Part shown: one piece after another, positions 38,229 through 48,500 of the stretch
How positions within the stretch are numbered: the first letter of the stretch is position 1
How the letters are laid out: each line of letters starts with the position of its first letter
NCBI RefSeq assembly: GCF_003325375.1
Contig: NZ_CP030864.1
Coordinates: 124,001 to 188,000 of the forward strand
Origin: Streptomyces globosus
Lineage (GTDB): Bacteria > Actinomycetota > Actinomycetes > Streptomycetales > Streptomycetaceae
Direction of reading: 5' to 3'
Length of the DNA: 64,000 nt
The notes under the pieces: model-generated
The model's database searches: none
Seen by the model: only the letters and a program-made list of their open reading frames with translations
What the model was told of the DNA's origin: nothing
Position numbers and translations under genes: made by a program

Positions 38229-39189
38229 GATCGACATCTGCGGCACCGGTACGGCGTTCGGCACGTTCGGCGAGCTGCTCCAGGGCGTGCTGCCGGAGGG
38301 AGACCGGCACTTCATGGTGACGTTCCCGGTCGCGGGGTGGAGCCGGGCGGTCTTCCGGCACTCCCCCGGCCGGGAGGGCTTCACCGTCTGGCCGCCGCAC
38401 AAGCGCAAGGCGGTGCGGATCGCCGAGCTGGCGCTGGCCGCGGCCGGGCGGACCGGGGGCGGCTCGCTGGAGCTGAGCAGCGAGCTGCCCGAGGGCAAGG
38501 GCATGGCGAGCTCGTCGGCGGACCTGGTGGCCACGGTGCGCGCGGTGGGCGCGGCGGTGGGCAGGGCGTTCGGGGCGGCGGAGATCGAGTCCTTCATGCG
38601 GAGGATCGAGCCGACGGACGGGGTGATGTACGACCAGATCGTCGCCTACCACCACCGCGAGGCCGAACTCCGCGAGGAGCTGGGCATGCTGCCGCCGCTG
38701 GTGATCGTCGGGCACGACGAGGGCGGCCAGGTCGACACCATCGCGCACAACCGGCAGTCCCGCCGGGTCGGCGAGGCGGAGAAGGCGGAGTACGCCGTCC
38801 TGCTGGACGAGCTGTGCTCGGCCGTCCGCGCCGGCGACCTGGCGGCGGTGGGCCGGGTCGCCACCCGCAGCGCGGAGCTCAACGCGGCCGCCCGGTCGCG
38901 CCGGAGCCTGCCCGAACTCCGGCGGATCTGCGCGGAGACCGGCGGGCTCGGGGTGGCCTGTGCCCACAGCGGCACGGTGCTCGGCATCCTCTACGCCGCC
39001 GACGACCCGGAGCTGGCCGCCAGGGTCGGGTCCGCGCTGGCGGCGTGCGCCGAGCTGCCGGGGACGACGGCGGTGCACCGGTCGCTGGGCCGCGGGGACG
39101 TCTGGAGCGCCAGCTCCATGGAAGTGACGGTGCGGGAGACCACCGTGCCGGCTCGCGGGGCGAGCACCGAATCTGCCTGGGGGGCATGA
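38197..39189 (+). CDS. GHMP-family kinase (L-threonine-kinase-like, PduX type)
   Basis: The product has 330 residues. The GHMP ATP loop is ELPEGKGMASSSADL; an N-terminal FGTFGELLQG and a late GVACAHSGTVLGI also fit PduX-type L-threonine kinases. The ATG at 38197 has GGGGAGG upstream and overlaps the lyase gene by 32 bp. It would make O-phospho-L-threonine (or a related hydroxy amino acid phosphate), giving the leaving group needed by the PLP enzyme encoded next. The stop overlaps the next start by 4 bp. Confidence 0.85.
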   Translation: MEAHASPMAAEIDICGTGTAFGTFGELLQGVLPEGDRHFMVTFPVAGWSRAVFRHSPGREGFTVWPPHKRKAVRIAELALAAAGRTGGGSLELSSELPEGKGMASSSADLVATVRAVGAAVGRAFGAAEIESFMRRIEPTDGVMYDQIVAYHHREAELREELGMLPPLVIVGHDEGGQVDTIAHNRQSRRVGEAEKAEYAVLLDELCSAVRAGDLAAVGRVATRSAELNAAARSRRSLPELRRICAETGGLGVACAHSGTVLGILYAADDPELAARVGSALAACAELPGTTAVHRSLGRGDVWSASSMEVTVRETTVPARGASTESAWGA

Positions 39190-41462
39190 ACATGATCTTC
39201 GAATCGATGAACGACGCGGTCGGCAACACTCCGCTGGTCCGGCTGGACGTGCCCGCCTCCGAGGGCACGCAGGTGTACGCGAAGCTCGAACTCGCCAACG
39301 CCTTCGGGATGAAGGACCGGGTGGCCCGGAACATCGTCTCCGAGGCCCGCCGGCTGGGCGTGCTGCGGCCCGGCGCGCCGATCGTGGAGAGCTCCTCGGG
39401 CACGATGGCGCTCGGCGTCGCCCTGGTCGGACGCTCCCTCGGGCACCCGGTGCACATCGTCACCGACCCGCGGACCGATCCGACGACCCTGGCGAAGCTG
39501 CGCGCCCTGGGCTGCGAGGTCCACGTCGTCGCCGCCATGGCGGACGGCGGCTGGCAGGGGGCGCGGCTCGACCGGCTGGCCGAGCTGATGCGCGAACTGC
39601 CGGGCGCCTTCTGGCCGCAGCAGTACAGCAACCCCGACAACCCCGGCGCCTACCGGGTGCTCGCCGCGGAACTGCTGGCCGACCTCGGCCCGCTCGACGC
39701 CCTGGTCGGCGCGGTCGGCAGCGGCGGCTCGCTGTGCGGCACCGGCCGTGCCCTGCGGCGCAGCCTGCCCGGACTGCGGGTCGTCGGGGTGGACTCGGTC
39801 GGCAGCACGCTCTTCGACCAGCCGGACGTGCCCGGCCGGCTGCAGAGCGGCCTCGGCAACAGCCTCCACCCGAACAACCTGGACCGCACCGCGATCGACG
39901 AGATCCACTGGCTGAACGACCGCGAGGCGTTCGCCGCCACCCGCGAACTCGCCCGTGAGCAGCAGATCTTCGCCGGGAACACCTCCGGCTCCGTCTACCG
40001 GGTGCTGCGCCACCTGGCCCTGACGGCCGAGCCGGGCAGCCGGATCGTCGGCATCTTCCCCGACCGCGGCGACCGGTACACCGAGACCGTCTACAGCGAC
40101 GAGCACTGGGCGGTGCACCGGCTGGAGGAGCTCGCCTGCTCCGACGCCCCGGTCCCCGTGGAGTACGGCACCCCCGTCCGCTCGTGGTCCTCCGCCGGCC
40201 TCGGCGGGCGGCCCGCCGGCCCCCGCCACCTGCTGTTCGTCGAGGCGAACACCAGCGGCACCGGCGTCCAGGCGCTGGGCACCGCGGCCGGGCTCGGCCT
40301 GACCGCCGTCCTGCTGACGAGCAATCCGGACCGGTACGCGGGGGCCGCGGAGACCGGCTGCCGGATCGTGGTGTGCGACACCAACGACGCCTCCGCCCTG
40401 CGCCGCACCATCCAGGAGCGGTTCCGGCGGGAGGAGATCGCCGGCATCACCACGACCAGCGACTTCTACGTGCCCGCCGTTGCCGCGCTGGCCGAGTGGC
40501 TGGGCCTGCCGGGCAACGACGAGGCGGCGGCGAACCGCTGCCGCAACAAGGCCGAGCTGCGGCGCACGCTGGAGGCGGCGGGGGTCCCCCAGCCCCGCTT
40601 CGCGGTCGTGACGGACGCCGCCCGCGCCGAGGAGGCCGCCGCCTCGGTGGGCCTGCCCTGTGTCGTCAAGCCCGCCGACGACTCGGGCTCCAACGACGTG
40701 CTGCTGTGCTCCACGGCCGCCGAGGCCGCCGTGCACGCCGCCCGCATCCTGGCCGTCGAGACCAATGTCCGCGGCCTGCCCACGGCCCGCACCGTGCTCG
40801 TCGAGGAGTACCTCGACGCCCCCGAGTACAGCGTCGAGATGTTCGGCGACGGCGGTGACGCCGTCTGCGTCGGCGTCACCGCCAAGCACCTCACCGGCAT
40901 CCCGTACTTCGTCGAGGCGGGGCACGACTTCCCGGCGCCGCTCCAGGAGGCGGAGCGGGCCGCGCTGGTGGACGCCGTCACCCGGGCGCTGAAGGCGGCC
41001 GGCATGCGCTTCGGGCCGACGCACACCGAGGTCAAGCTGACCGCGCGGGGCCCGGCCGTCATCGAGATCAACCCGCGGCTCGCCGGCGGCATGATCCCCG
41101 AACTGATCAGGCTCGCCACCGGATCGGACCTGCTGGAGCAGCAGATCCGGGCCGCCGCCGGGCTCCCGGTGGACCTCGCCGCCCGCCGGTCCGGGCACGC
41201 CGGCATCCGGTTCCTGCTCGCCGACCGGCCCGGCACGCTCGCGTCCGTCGACGGCACCGGCGAGGCGCTGGCGGCCGAGGGAGTCGAGCGGGTGACCGTC
41301 ACCGCGGCCGCGGGGCGGCCCGTACGCCCGCCGCAGAACGCGTACGACCGGCTCGGCCACGTCATCGTCCGCGGCGACGACGCCGCGCAGGTCGCGGCCG
41401 CCCTCGGGGCGGCCCGGCAGCACATCACCGTCCGGCTCGACGCCGACGCGTCCGCGAAGTAG
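39186..41462 (+). CDS. Fused cysteine-synthase-like PLP enzyme and ATP-grasp ligase
   Basis: The product has 758 residues in two parts. Residues 1-330 are a fold-type II PLP enzyme of the cysteine synthase/SbnA kind: the Schiff-base lysine in FGMKDRVA (Lys43), SSSGTMALG and the phosphate loop GSGGSLCGTG. Residues 365-745 are an ATP-grasp domain with PCVVKPADDSGSNDV, VLVEEYLDAPEYSVE and EINPRLAGGMIPELI. The first part would replace the phosphate of phosphothreonine with an amino donor such as aspartate, feeding the lyase upstream. The ATP-grasp part would form an amide or peptide bond, possibly with the diamino acid or its precursor. I do not know a characterised example of this fusion. Confidence 0.88.
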   Translation: MNMIFESMNDAVGNTPLVRLDVPASEGTQVYAKLELANAFGMKDRVARNIVSEARRLGVLRPGAPIVESSSGTMALGVALVGRSLGHPVHIVTDPRTDPTTLAKLRALGCEVHVVAAMADGGWQGARLDRLAELMRELPGAFWPQQYSNPDNPGAYRVLAAELLADLGPLDALVGAVGSGGSLCGTGRALRRSLPGLRVVGVDSVGSTLFDQPDVPGRLQSGLGNSLHPNNLDRTAIDEIHWLNDREAFAATRELAREQQIFAGNTSGSVYRVLRHLALTAEPGSRIVGIFPDRGDRYTETVYSDEHWAVHRLEELACSDAPVPVEYGTPVRSWSSAGLGGRPAGPRHLLFVEANTSGTGVQALGTAAGLGLTAVLLTSNPDRYAGAAETGCRIVVCDTNDASALRRTIQERFRREEIAGITTTSDFYVPAVAALAEWLGLPGNDEAAANRCRNKAELRRTLEAAGVPQPRFAVVTDAARAEEAAASVGLPCVVKPADDSGSNDVLLCSTAAEAAVHAARILAVETNVRGLPTARTVLVEEYLDAPEYSVEMFGDGGDAVCVGVTAKHLTGIPYFVEAGHDFPAPLQEAERAALVDAVTRALKAAGMRFGPTHTEVKLTARGPAVIEINPRLAGGMIPELIRLATGSDLLEQQIRAAAGLPVDLAARRSGHAGIRFLLADRPGTLASVDGTGEALAAEGVERVTVTAAAGRPVRPPQNAYDRLGHVIVRGDDAAQVAAALGAARQHITVRLDADASAK

Positions 41463-41475
41463 GGGAAGAACACCC

Positions 41476-42528
41476 ATGACCATGATCGAACTGCGCAGCG
41501 ACACCTTCACCCTGCCCACTCCGGCGATGATGCGCGCGATGAACGACGCCCCGCTGGGGGACGACGTCTACGGCGAGGACCCGACCGTCCGCCTGCTGGA
41601 GGAGCGCTCCGCCGACCTGCTCGGCAAGCAGGCCGCCTGCCTGATGCCGAGCGGCACCATGGCCAACCTGGCCTCCATCCTGGTGCACGCGCCTCGCGGC
41701 TCGAAGATGCTGGTCGGTGCCGAGAGCGACATCTACATCTACGAGGCCGCCGGCGCGACCGTCTGCGGCGGCGTGATGTACGAGCGCATCCCCAACCAGC
41801 CCGACGGCCGGCTCCTGCTGTCCGACCTGCGCGCCGGATTCCCCGACGACCCCGAGGACGAGCAGTTCGCCCTGCCCTCCCTGGTCTGCCTGGAGAACAC
41901 CCAGAACCGCTGCGGCGGCGTCGTGCTCCCGCAGAGCTACATGAAGGAGGTCTGGGAGTTCGCCCACGAGAACGACGTCGCCCTGCACCTGGACGGCGCC
42001 CGGCTGTTCAACGCCGCCGTCGCGCTCGGGATCCCGGCCGCGGAGATCGCCCAGTACGCCGACTCGGTGCAGTTCTGCCTCTCCAAGGGGCTCGGCGCGC
42101 CCATCGGCTCGATGGTGGCCGGCAGCGAGGACTTCATCACCGAGGTCCGCCGGGCCCGCAAGATGCTCGGCGGCGGCATGCGGCAGGCCGGCATCATCGC
42201 GGCCGCCGGCCTGGTCGCCCTGGACGGCCTGGACCGGCTGGAGGAGGACCACGCCCATGCCCGCCGGCTGGCCGAGGGCCTGGCCGGGATCGACGGCATC
42301 GAGACCGACCCCGCCGCCGTGCAGACCAACATCGTGATGTTCCGGGTCACCGACCCCCGCTTCACCTGGCAGACGTTCGTCGAGGCCGCGGCCTACCGCG
42401 GGCTGTCCCTGGCCGAGCTCGGGCACGGCAGGCTGCGCGCCGTCACGCACAACGGCGTGTCCGCGGCGGACATCGACAAGGCCGTCTCCATCGTCCGCGA
42501 CGTACTGACCGAGGACCGGACCCGCTGA
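41476..42528 (+). CDS. Low-specificity L-threonine aldolase
   Basis: This 350-residue fold-type I PLP enzyme matches threonine aldolases: RSDTFTLPT at the start, MPSGTMANL, ENTQNRCGG, HLDGARLFNA and the PLP lysine in FCLSKGLGAP (about Lys204). It interconverts beta-hydroxy amino acids with glycine and an aldehyde. In this operon it may supply threonine, or an unusual beta-hydroxy amino acid, for the kinase and PLP enzyme that precede it. It is followed after 1 bp by the next NRPS gene. Confidence 0.9.
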   Translation: MTMIELRSDTFTLPTPAMMRAMNDAPLGDDVYGEDPTVRLLEERSADLLGKQAACLMPSGTMANLASILVHAPRGSKMLVGAESDIYIYEAAGATVCGGVMYERIPNQPDGRLLLSDLRAGFPDDPEDEQFALPSLVCLENTQNRCGGVVLPQSYMKEVWEFAHENDVALHLDGARLFNAAVALGIPAAEIAQYADSVQFCLSKGLGAPIGSMVAGSEDFITEVRRARKMLGGGMRQAGIIAAAGLVALDGLDRLEEDHAHARRLAEGLAGIDGIETDPAAVQTNIVMFRVTDPRFTWQTFVEAAAYRGLSLAELGHGRLRAVTHNGVSAADIDKAVSIVRDVLTEDRTR

Positions 42529-42529
42529 C

Positions 42530-45500
42530 ATGACTCCCCACGACCTCGTCCGGGACACCCCGGACACCGGCACGCACACCGGCACGCACACCGGCGCGCA
42601 CACCAGTGCGGACGCCACCGCCGCGGGCGCCACCGCCCAGGCCCTGCAGGCCGAGCTGCTCGGCATGCTGCTCGGCAACACGAAGGAGCTCTTCGCCCCC
42701 GACACCGTCCGCCCGGCCCCCCGCGACGGCCTGCTCCCGGCCTCCAGCGCCCAGCAGCGGCTGTGGTTCCTCGACCGGCTGCACGGCAGCAGCGCCGCGT
42801 ACAGCGTCCCGTTCGCCGTCCGCATCGACGGCGCCCTCCGCGTCCCCGCGCTGCGCGCCGCGCTCCAGGACCTCGTCGACCGGCACGAGGTGCTGCGCTC
42901 CTCCTTCGCCGAGGAGGACGGCGAGCTCGTCCAGCGCATCGCCGCCCGGCTCCCCCTCGACGTCCCCTGCACCGAGGTGGGCGCCCCGACAGAGCAGGCG
43001 GCGGAGGAGGAGGTCCTGCGGGCGATCGGCGCGGCGGCCCGCATCCCGTTCTCGCTCACGCAGGGCCCGCTGATCCGGGCGGCCGTCTACCGCACGGCCG
43101 CCACCCGGCACTACCTCTTCATCAACTTCCACCACACGGTCACCGACGGCTGGTCCGAGGGCGTCTTCGCCCGCGAACTCTGGCAGCTGTACGAGGGCCA
43201 CGTCTCCGGCACCCCGGCCGCCCTGCCCGCCCTGCCGCTCCACTACGCCGACTACGCGGCCTGGGAGCGCGACTCGCTCGCCGACGGCGACCTGCGCCGC
43301 CAGCTCGACCACTGGCTCGAACGCCTCGCGGGCGAGCTGCCGACCCCCCGCCTCCCCGCCGACCGGCCCCGCCCGGCCCGGCCCACCTTCGCGGGCGGCA
43401 CCGTCCTGGCCGCGCTGCCCGCGGAGCTGGAGCAGCGGCTGCGCGAGCTGTGCCGGCGCGAGGGGCTGTCCCCGTTCGCCGTGCTCCTCGCCGCGTTCAA
43501 CGCGCTGATGCACCGGTACACGCGGGAGGAGGACCTCATCGTCGGCGCCCCGGTCGCCAACCGGACCCGCCCCGAGTTCGAGGGCGTCATGGGCTTCTTC
43601 GTGAACACCGTCGCCCTGCGCTGCCGGGTGTCCGGCGACACCTCCCTCGGCGACGTGCTGCGCGCCACCCGGGACACGGTGCTCGCCGCGCACGCCGACC
43701 AGGAGGCGCCGTTCGCCCGCGTGGTGGAGGAGCTCGCCCCGGACCGCGACCCGGGTCTGAACCCCCTCTTCCAGGTGCTGTGCAACTACCTCGACCTCGC
43801 CGAGGAGCCCGCCGCCCCCGGCCTGGCCACCCGCGTCCTGGAGGTGGAGGAGGACGTCACCCGGTTCGACCTCGAAGTGCACTTCGAGGCGAAGGCGGAC
43901 GGCACGGTCTGCCGCTTCGTCTACAGCAGGGACCTCTACGACGCGGACCGCATCGAGCGGATGGCCGGCCACTACCTGGCCGTGCTGCGGGCCGTGCTGA
44001 CCGCGCCGGACACCCGGGTGGACGACGTCGACCTGCTCTCGCCGGCGGAGCGCGCGCAGGAGCTGGCCGGCTGGAACGCCACCGGGGCGCCCGTCTCCCC
44101 GTACACACTGCCCGAGCTGGTCGAGGCCCAGGTCGGGCGGACGCCCGACGCCCCGGCCGTCCTCTTCGAGGACGAGACGCTGACGTACGCGGAGTTCAAC
44201 GCCCGCGCCAACCGGCTGGCCCGCTCCCTGATCGCCCGCGGCGCCGGACCGGAGCGGTCGGTGGCCCTGCTGGTGCCCCGCTCGCCGGACATGGTCGTGG
44301 GGCTGCTCGCGGTGTTCAAGAGCGGCGCCGCCTACGTGCCCGTCGACCCGGACTACCCGCGGGACCGCATCACCTACCTGCTGGAGGACGCCGCTCCCGC
44401 GCTGGTCCTGGCGCACTCGCGGACCGCGGACCTGGTCCCGGACGGCCTCACGACCCTCCTGCTGGACGACGCCGCGACGGCCGCCGAGATCGCCGCGCAC
44501 TCCGCGGAGAACCCCGCCGACGCCGACCGCACCGCACCCCTGCACGACCTGCACACGGCCTACGTCATCTACACCTCGGGCTCGACCGGCCGTCCCAAGG
44601 GCGTGCTGATGCCCGCCGCGGGCCCGCGGAACCTGGTGCTGTGGCAGCGGGACACCATGCAGGGCATGAAGGGCGCCCGCACCGCCCAGTTCACGTCCGT
44701 CGGCTTCGACGTGTCGGTGCAGGAGATCCTCGCCAGCCTCGTCTCGGGCAAGACCCTCGTCGTGCCCACAGAGGACACCCGGCGCAGCGCCGAACAGCTC
44801 GCCCGCTGGCTCGACCGCCACCGCGTGAACGAGCTGTACGCACCCGCGCCGGTCATCGACGCCGTGTACGAGGCGGCGGACGAGCTGGGCCTCGCCCTGC
44901 CCTGCCTGACCGACGTCCAGCAGGCCGGCGAGGCGCTCACCCTGACCGGTCGGACCCGCGCCCGCCACGCGGACCCCGCGCACCGGCTGCACAACCTGTA
45001 CGGCCCGGCCGAGGCCCACGGGGCGACCGTGTACTCGCTGGCCGGCGACAGCGCCGGCTGGCCGGATGCCGCCCCCATCGGCGGCCCCATCGCCAACACC
45101 CGCGTCTACCTGCTGGACGAGCGGCTGCGCCCGGTGCCCGCGGGCGTCGCCGGCGAGATCTACATCGGCGGCGAGGGCGTCGCGCGCGGCTACGCGGACC
45201 GGCCCGGACTCACCGCCGAGCGGTTCGTCGCCGACCCGTACGGCCCGCCCGGCGCCCGCGTCTACCGGTCCGGGGACCTCGCCCGCCGCCTGCCCGGCGG
45301 CGAGCTGGAGTTCCTGGGGCGCGCCGACCACCAGGTGAAGATCCGGGGCATCCGGATCGAGCCGGGCGAGATCGAGTCGGTGCTGTCCCGGCACCCCTCG
45401 GTCGCCCAGGCCACGGTCGTGGCCCGGGACGACCGGCCCGGCGGCAAGTACCTCGCCGCGTACGTCGTGCCCGCCGCCGGGCACGGCTGGGATGCGGAGG

Positions 45501-48500
45501 AGCTGCGCCGGCACGCGGAGGAGTTCCTGCTGAAGGCGATGGTGCCGACCGCGTTCGTGCCCGTGGACGCCTTCCCGCTGTCCCCGAACGGCAAGCTGGA
45601 CCGCAGGGCCCTGCCGGCCCCGGCGCTCGACGCCGCACTGACCGGCCGGCCGCCGCGGACCGCTCTGGAGCGGGCGCTGTGCGGCCTGTTCGGGGAGGTG
45701 CTGGACCGGCCCTGGGACAGCATCGACGACAACTTCTTCGCCTTCGGCGGCCACTCCCTGCTGGCCACCCGGCTGATCAGCCGGATCCGCTCCGAGCTCG
45801 GCGCCGAACTGCCCATCCGGACCGTCTTCGAGACGCCGACCGTGGCGGCCGTCGCCGAGGCGCTGGCCGGCGCGGGCGGGGACGCCGTGCGCAGGCCTCT
45901 GGTCCGGGCCGCCCGCCCCGAGACCGTCCCGCTGTCCTCCGGGCAGCGCCGGCTGTGGTTCCTCAACCGGCTCCAGGGCCGGCGGGCCGCGTACAACATG
46001 CCCTCCGCGATCCGCCTGACGGGCGCACTGGACGTGCCCGCCCTGGAGGCCGCCCTCGGCGACCTCACCGCCCGGCACGAGATCCTGCGGACGGTGTACC
46101 CCGACTCCCCGCAGGGCCCGCGGCAGCGGGTGCTGGACGCGGCGGACGCCAGGCCGGTCCTGCGCACCGGGCAGGTCGCCGAGGCGGACGCGGCCGCCGC
46201 CGTGGCCCGCGCGGCCGCCGAGGGCTTCGACGTCACCGCCGACCTGCCGGTCCGGGCCCACCTGTTCGAGACCGGCCCCCACGCGTACGTCTTCGTCCTC
46301 GTCGTCCACCACATCGCCGGCGACGGCTGGTCGATGGGGCCGCTGTGGCGCGACCTGTCGGCCGCGTACGCGGCCCGGCTCGACGGCACCGCGTACACCG
46401 GGCCGGAACTGCCGGTGCAGTACGCGGACTACGCCCTGTGGCAGCGGGAGCTGCTCGGCGACGAGGACGACCCGGACAGCACCGTCTCCCGGCAGCTCGC
46501 CCACTGGCGCCGGGTTCTGGACGGGGTCGCGGAGGAGACCGCCCTGCCGGTCGACCGGCCGCGCCCGCCCGTCTCCTCCCACCGCGGCGGGACGGCGCCG
46601 TTCCGGGTGCCGGCACCGCTGCACCGGCGGCTGCTGGAGGTCGCCGAGCAGACCGACTCCAGCCTGTTCATGGTCGTCCAGGCCGCGCTGGCGGCGCTGC
46701 TCACCCGGCTGGGCGGCAGCACCGACATCGTGATCGGCACCCCGATCGCGGGCCGCACCGACGAGGCCCTCGACGACCTCGTGGGCTTCTTCGTCAACAC
46801 GCTGGCCCTGCGCACGGACACCTCCGGCGACCCCACCGCGCGCGAGCTGCTGCACCGGGTCCGCACCGCCGACCTCGCCGCGTACGAGAACCAGGACGTG
46901 CCCTTCGAGCGGCTCGTGGAGGTCCTCAACCCGGCCCGCTCGATGGCCCGGCACCCGCTGTTCCAGGTGATGCTGGCCCTGCACAACACCACCGAGGACC
47001 TGCCGGACCTGCCGGGGGCGGCCGCCTCCGCGCTGCCCGTCGAGACCGACGCCGCCCAGTTCGACCTGCACTTCGACCTGACCGAGAGCCGCGCCGGGGA
47101 CGGCGCGCCCGCCGGCATGGACTGCTACGTCGAGTACGCCGAGGACCTCTTCGACCGGGACACCGCGCAGTCCTTCGCGGACCGGCTGGTGCGCATGCTG
47201 GACGCCTTCGGCGAGGACCTGGACCAGCGGACGGCGGCCGTCGGCCTGCTCGGGCCCCAGGAGCGGGAGCTCCTGCTCACCGGCTGGAGCGGCAGCGGGC
47301 ACCCGGCCGAACCGGACACGGTCGTCCGCCGGTTCGAGGAGCGGGCCGCAGCCTCGCCGGAGGCCGTGGCGCTGCGCACCGGACCGCTGGTGCTGACCTA
47401 CGCGGAGCTGAACGCGCGGGCCAACCGGATCGCCCGCCGGCTGATCGCGCGGGGCGCCGGGCCGGAGGACCTGGTGGCGCTGGTGCTGCCGCGGTCGGCG
47501 GAGATGGTCGCGGCCATGCTCGGCGTGCTGAAGGCCGGCGCGGCCTACCTGCCGGTGGACCCCACGCACCCGCGGGCGCGGACCGCCGCCGTGCTGGAGG
47601 ACGCCGCTCCGGCGGTCGTCCTCACCGCCGAGGACGTGTCCGCCCTGCTGGAGGGGGCGGATCCGGGAGACGCGGAGCACTCCGCGAACCCGGTGGACGC
47701 GGACCGGGTGCGGCCCCTGGCCCCCCGCCACCCGGCCTACGTCATCTACACCTCGGGTTCGACGGGCCGCCCCAAGGGCGTGGTCGTGGAGCACCGCTCG
47801 GTGGTCAACTTCCTGGAGACCACCAACGACTACTACGAGCTGACCGCCGCCGACACCGTCCTGCACTTCGCGACGCCGACCTTCGACGTGTCCGTGCTGG
47901 AGATCTTCTGCCCGCTGCTGGCCGGAGCCACCCTGGCGGTCGCCGACGCCGACCAGCGCCGGGACCCGGAGCTGCTGACGGAGTTCATCCGGGAGGCCGG
48001 CGTCACGGTCGCCGACCTGCCCCCGGCCCTGCTGCCGCTGCTCGACCCCGACCGGCTGTCCTGCCTGCGGATCGTGTCGGTCGGCGGCGAGGCCTGCCCG
48101 GCCGGCCTGGTCGCCGCCTGGGCCGCCGACGGCCGCCGGTTCATCAACAGCTACGGCCCGACCGAGAGCACCGTGGCCGTCACCGTCATGGACTGCACGG
48201 GCAGCTACGACCGGAACCCGCCCATCGGCCGCCCGATGCAGAACATCCGCGCGTACGTCCTCGACGGGGACCTGAACCCCGTCCCCGCGGGGGTAGCCGG
48301 CGAGCTGTACCTGGCGGGCGCCGGCCTGGCCCGCGGCTACCTGCGGCGCGCCGCGCTGACCGCGGAGCGCTTCGTGGCCTGCCCGTACGGGGAGCCGGGG
48401 GCCCGCATGTACCGCACCGGGGACCTGGTGCGCTGGCAGCGGGACGGCACGCTGGACTTCCTCGGCCGCACCGACGACCAGGTGAAGATCCGCGGGTTCC

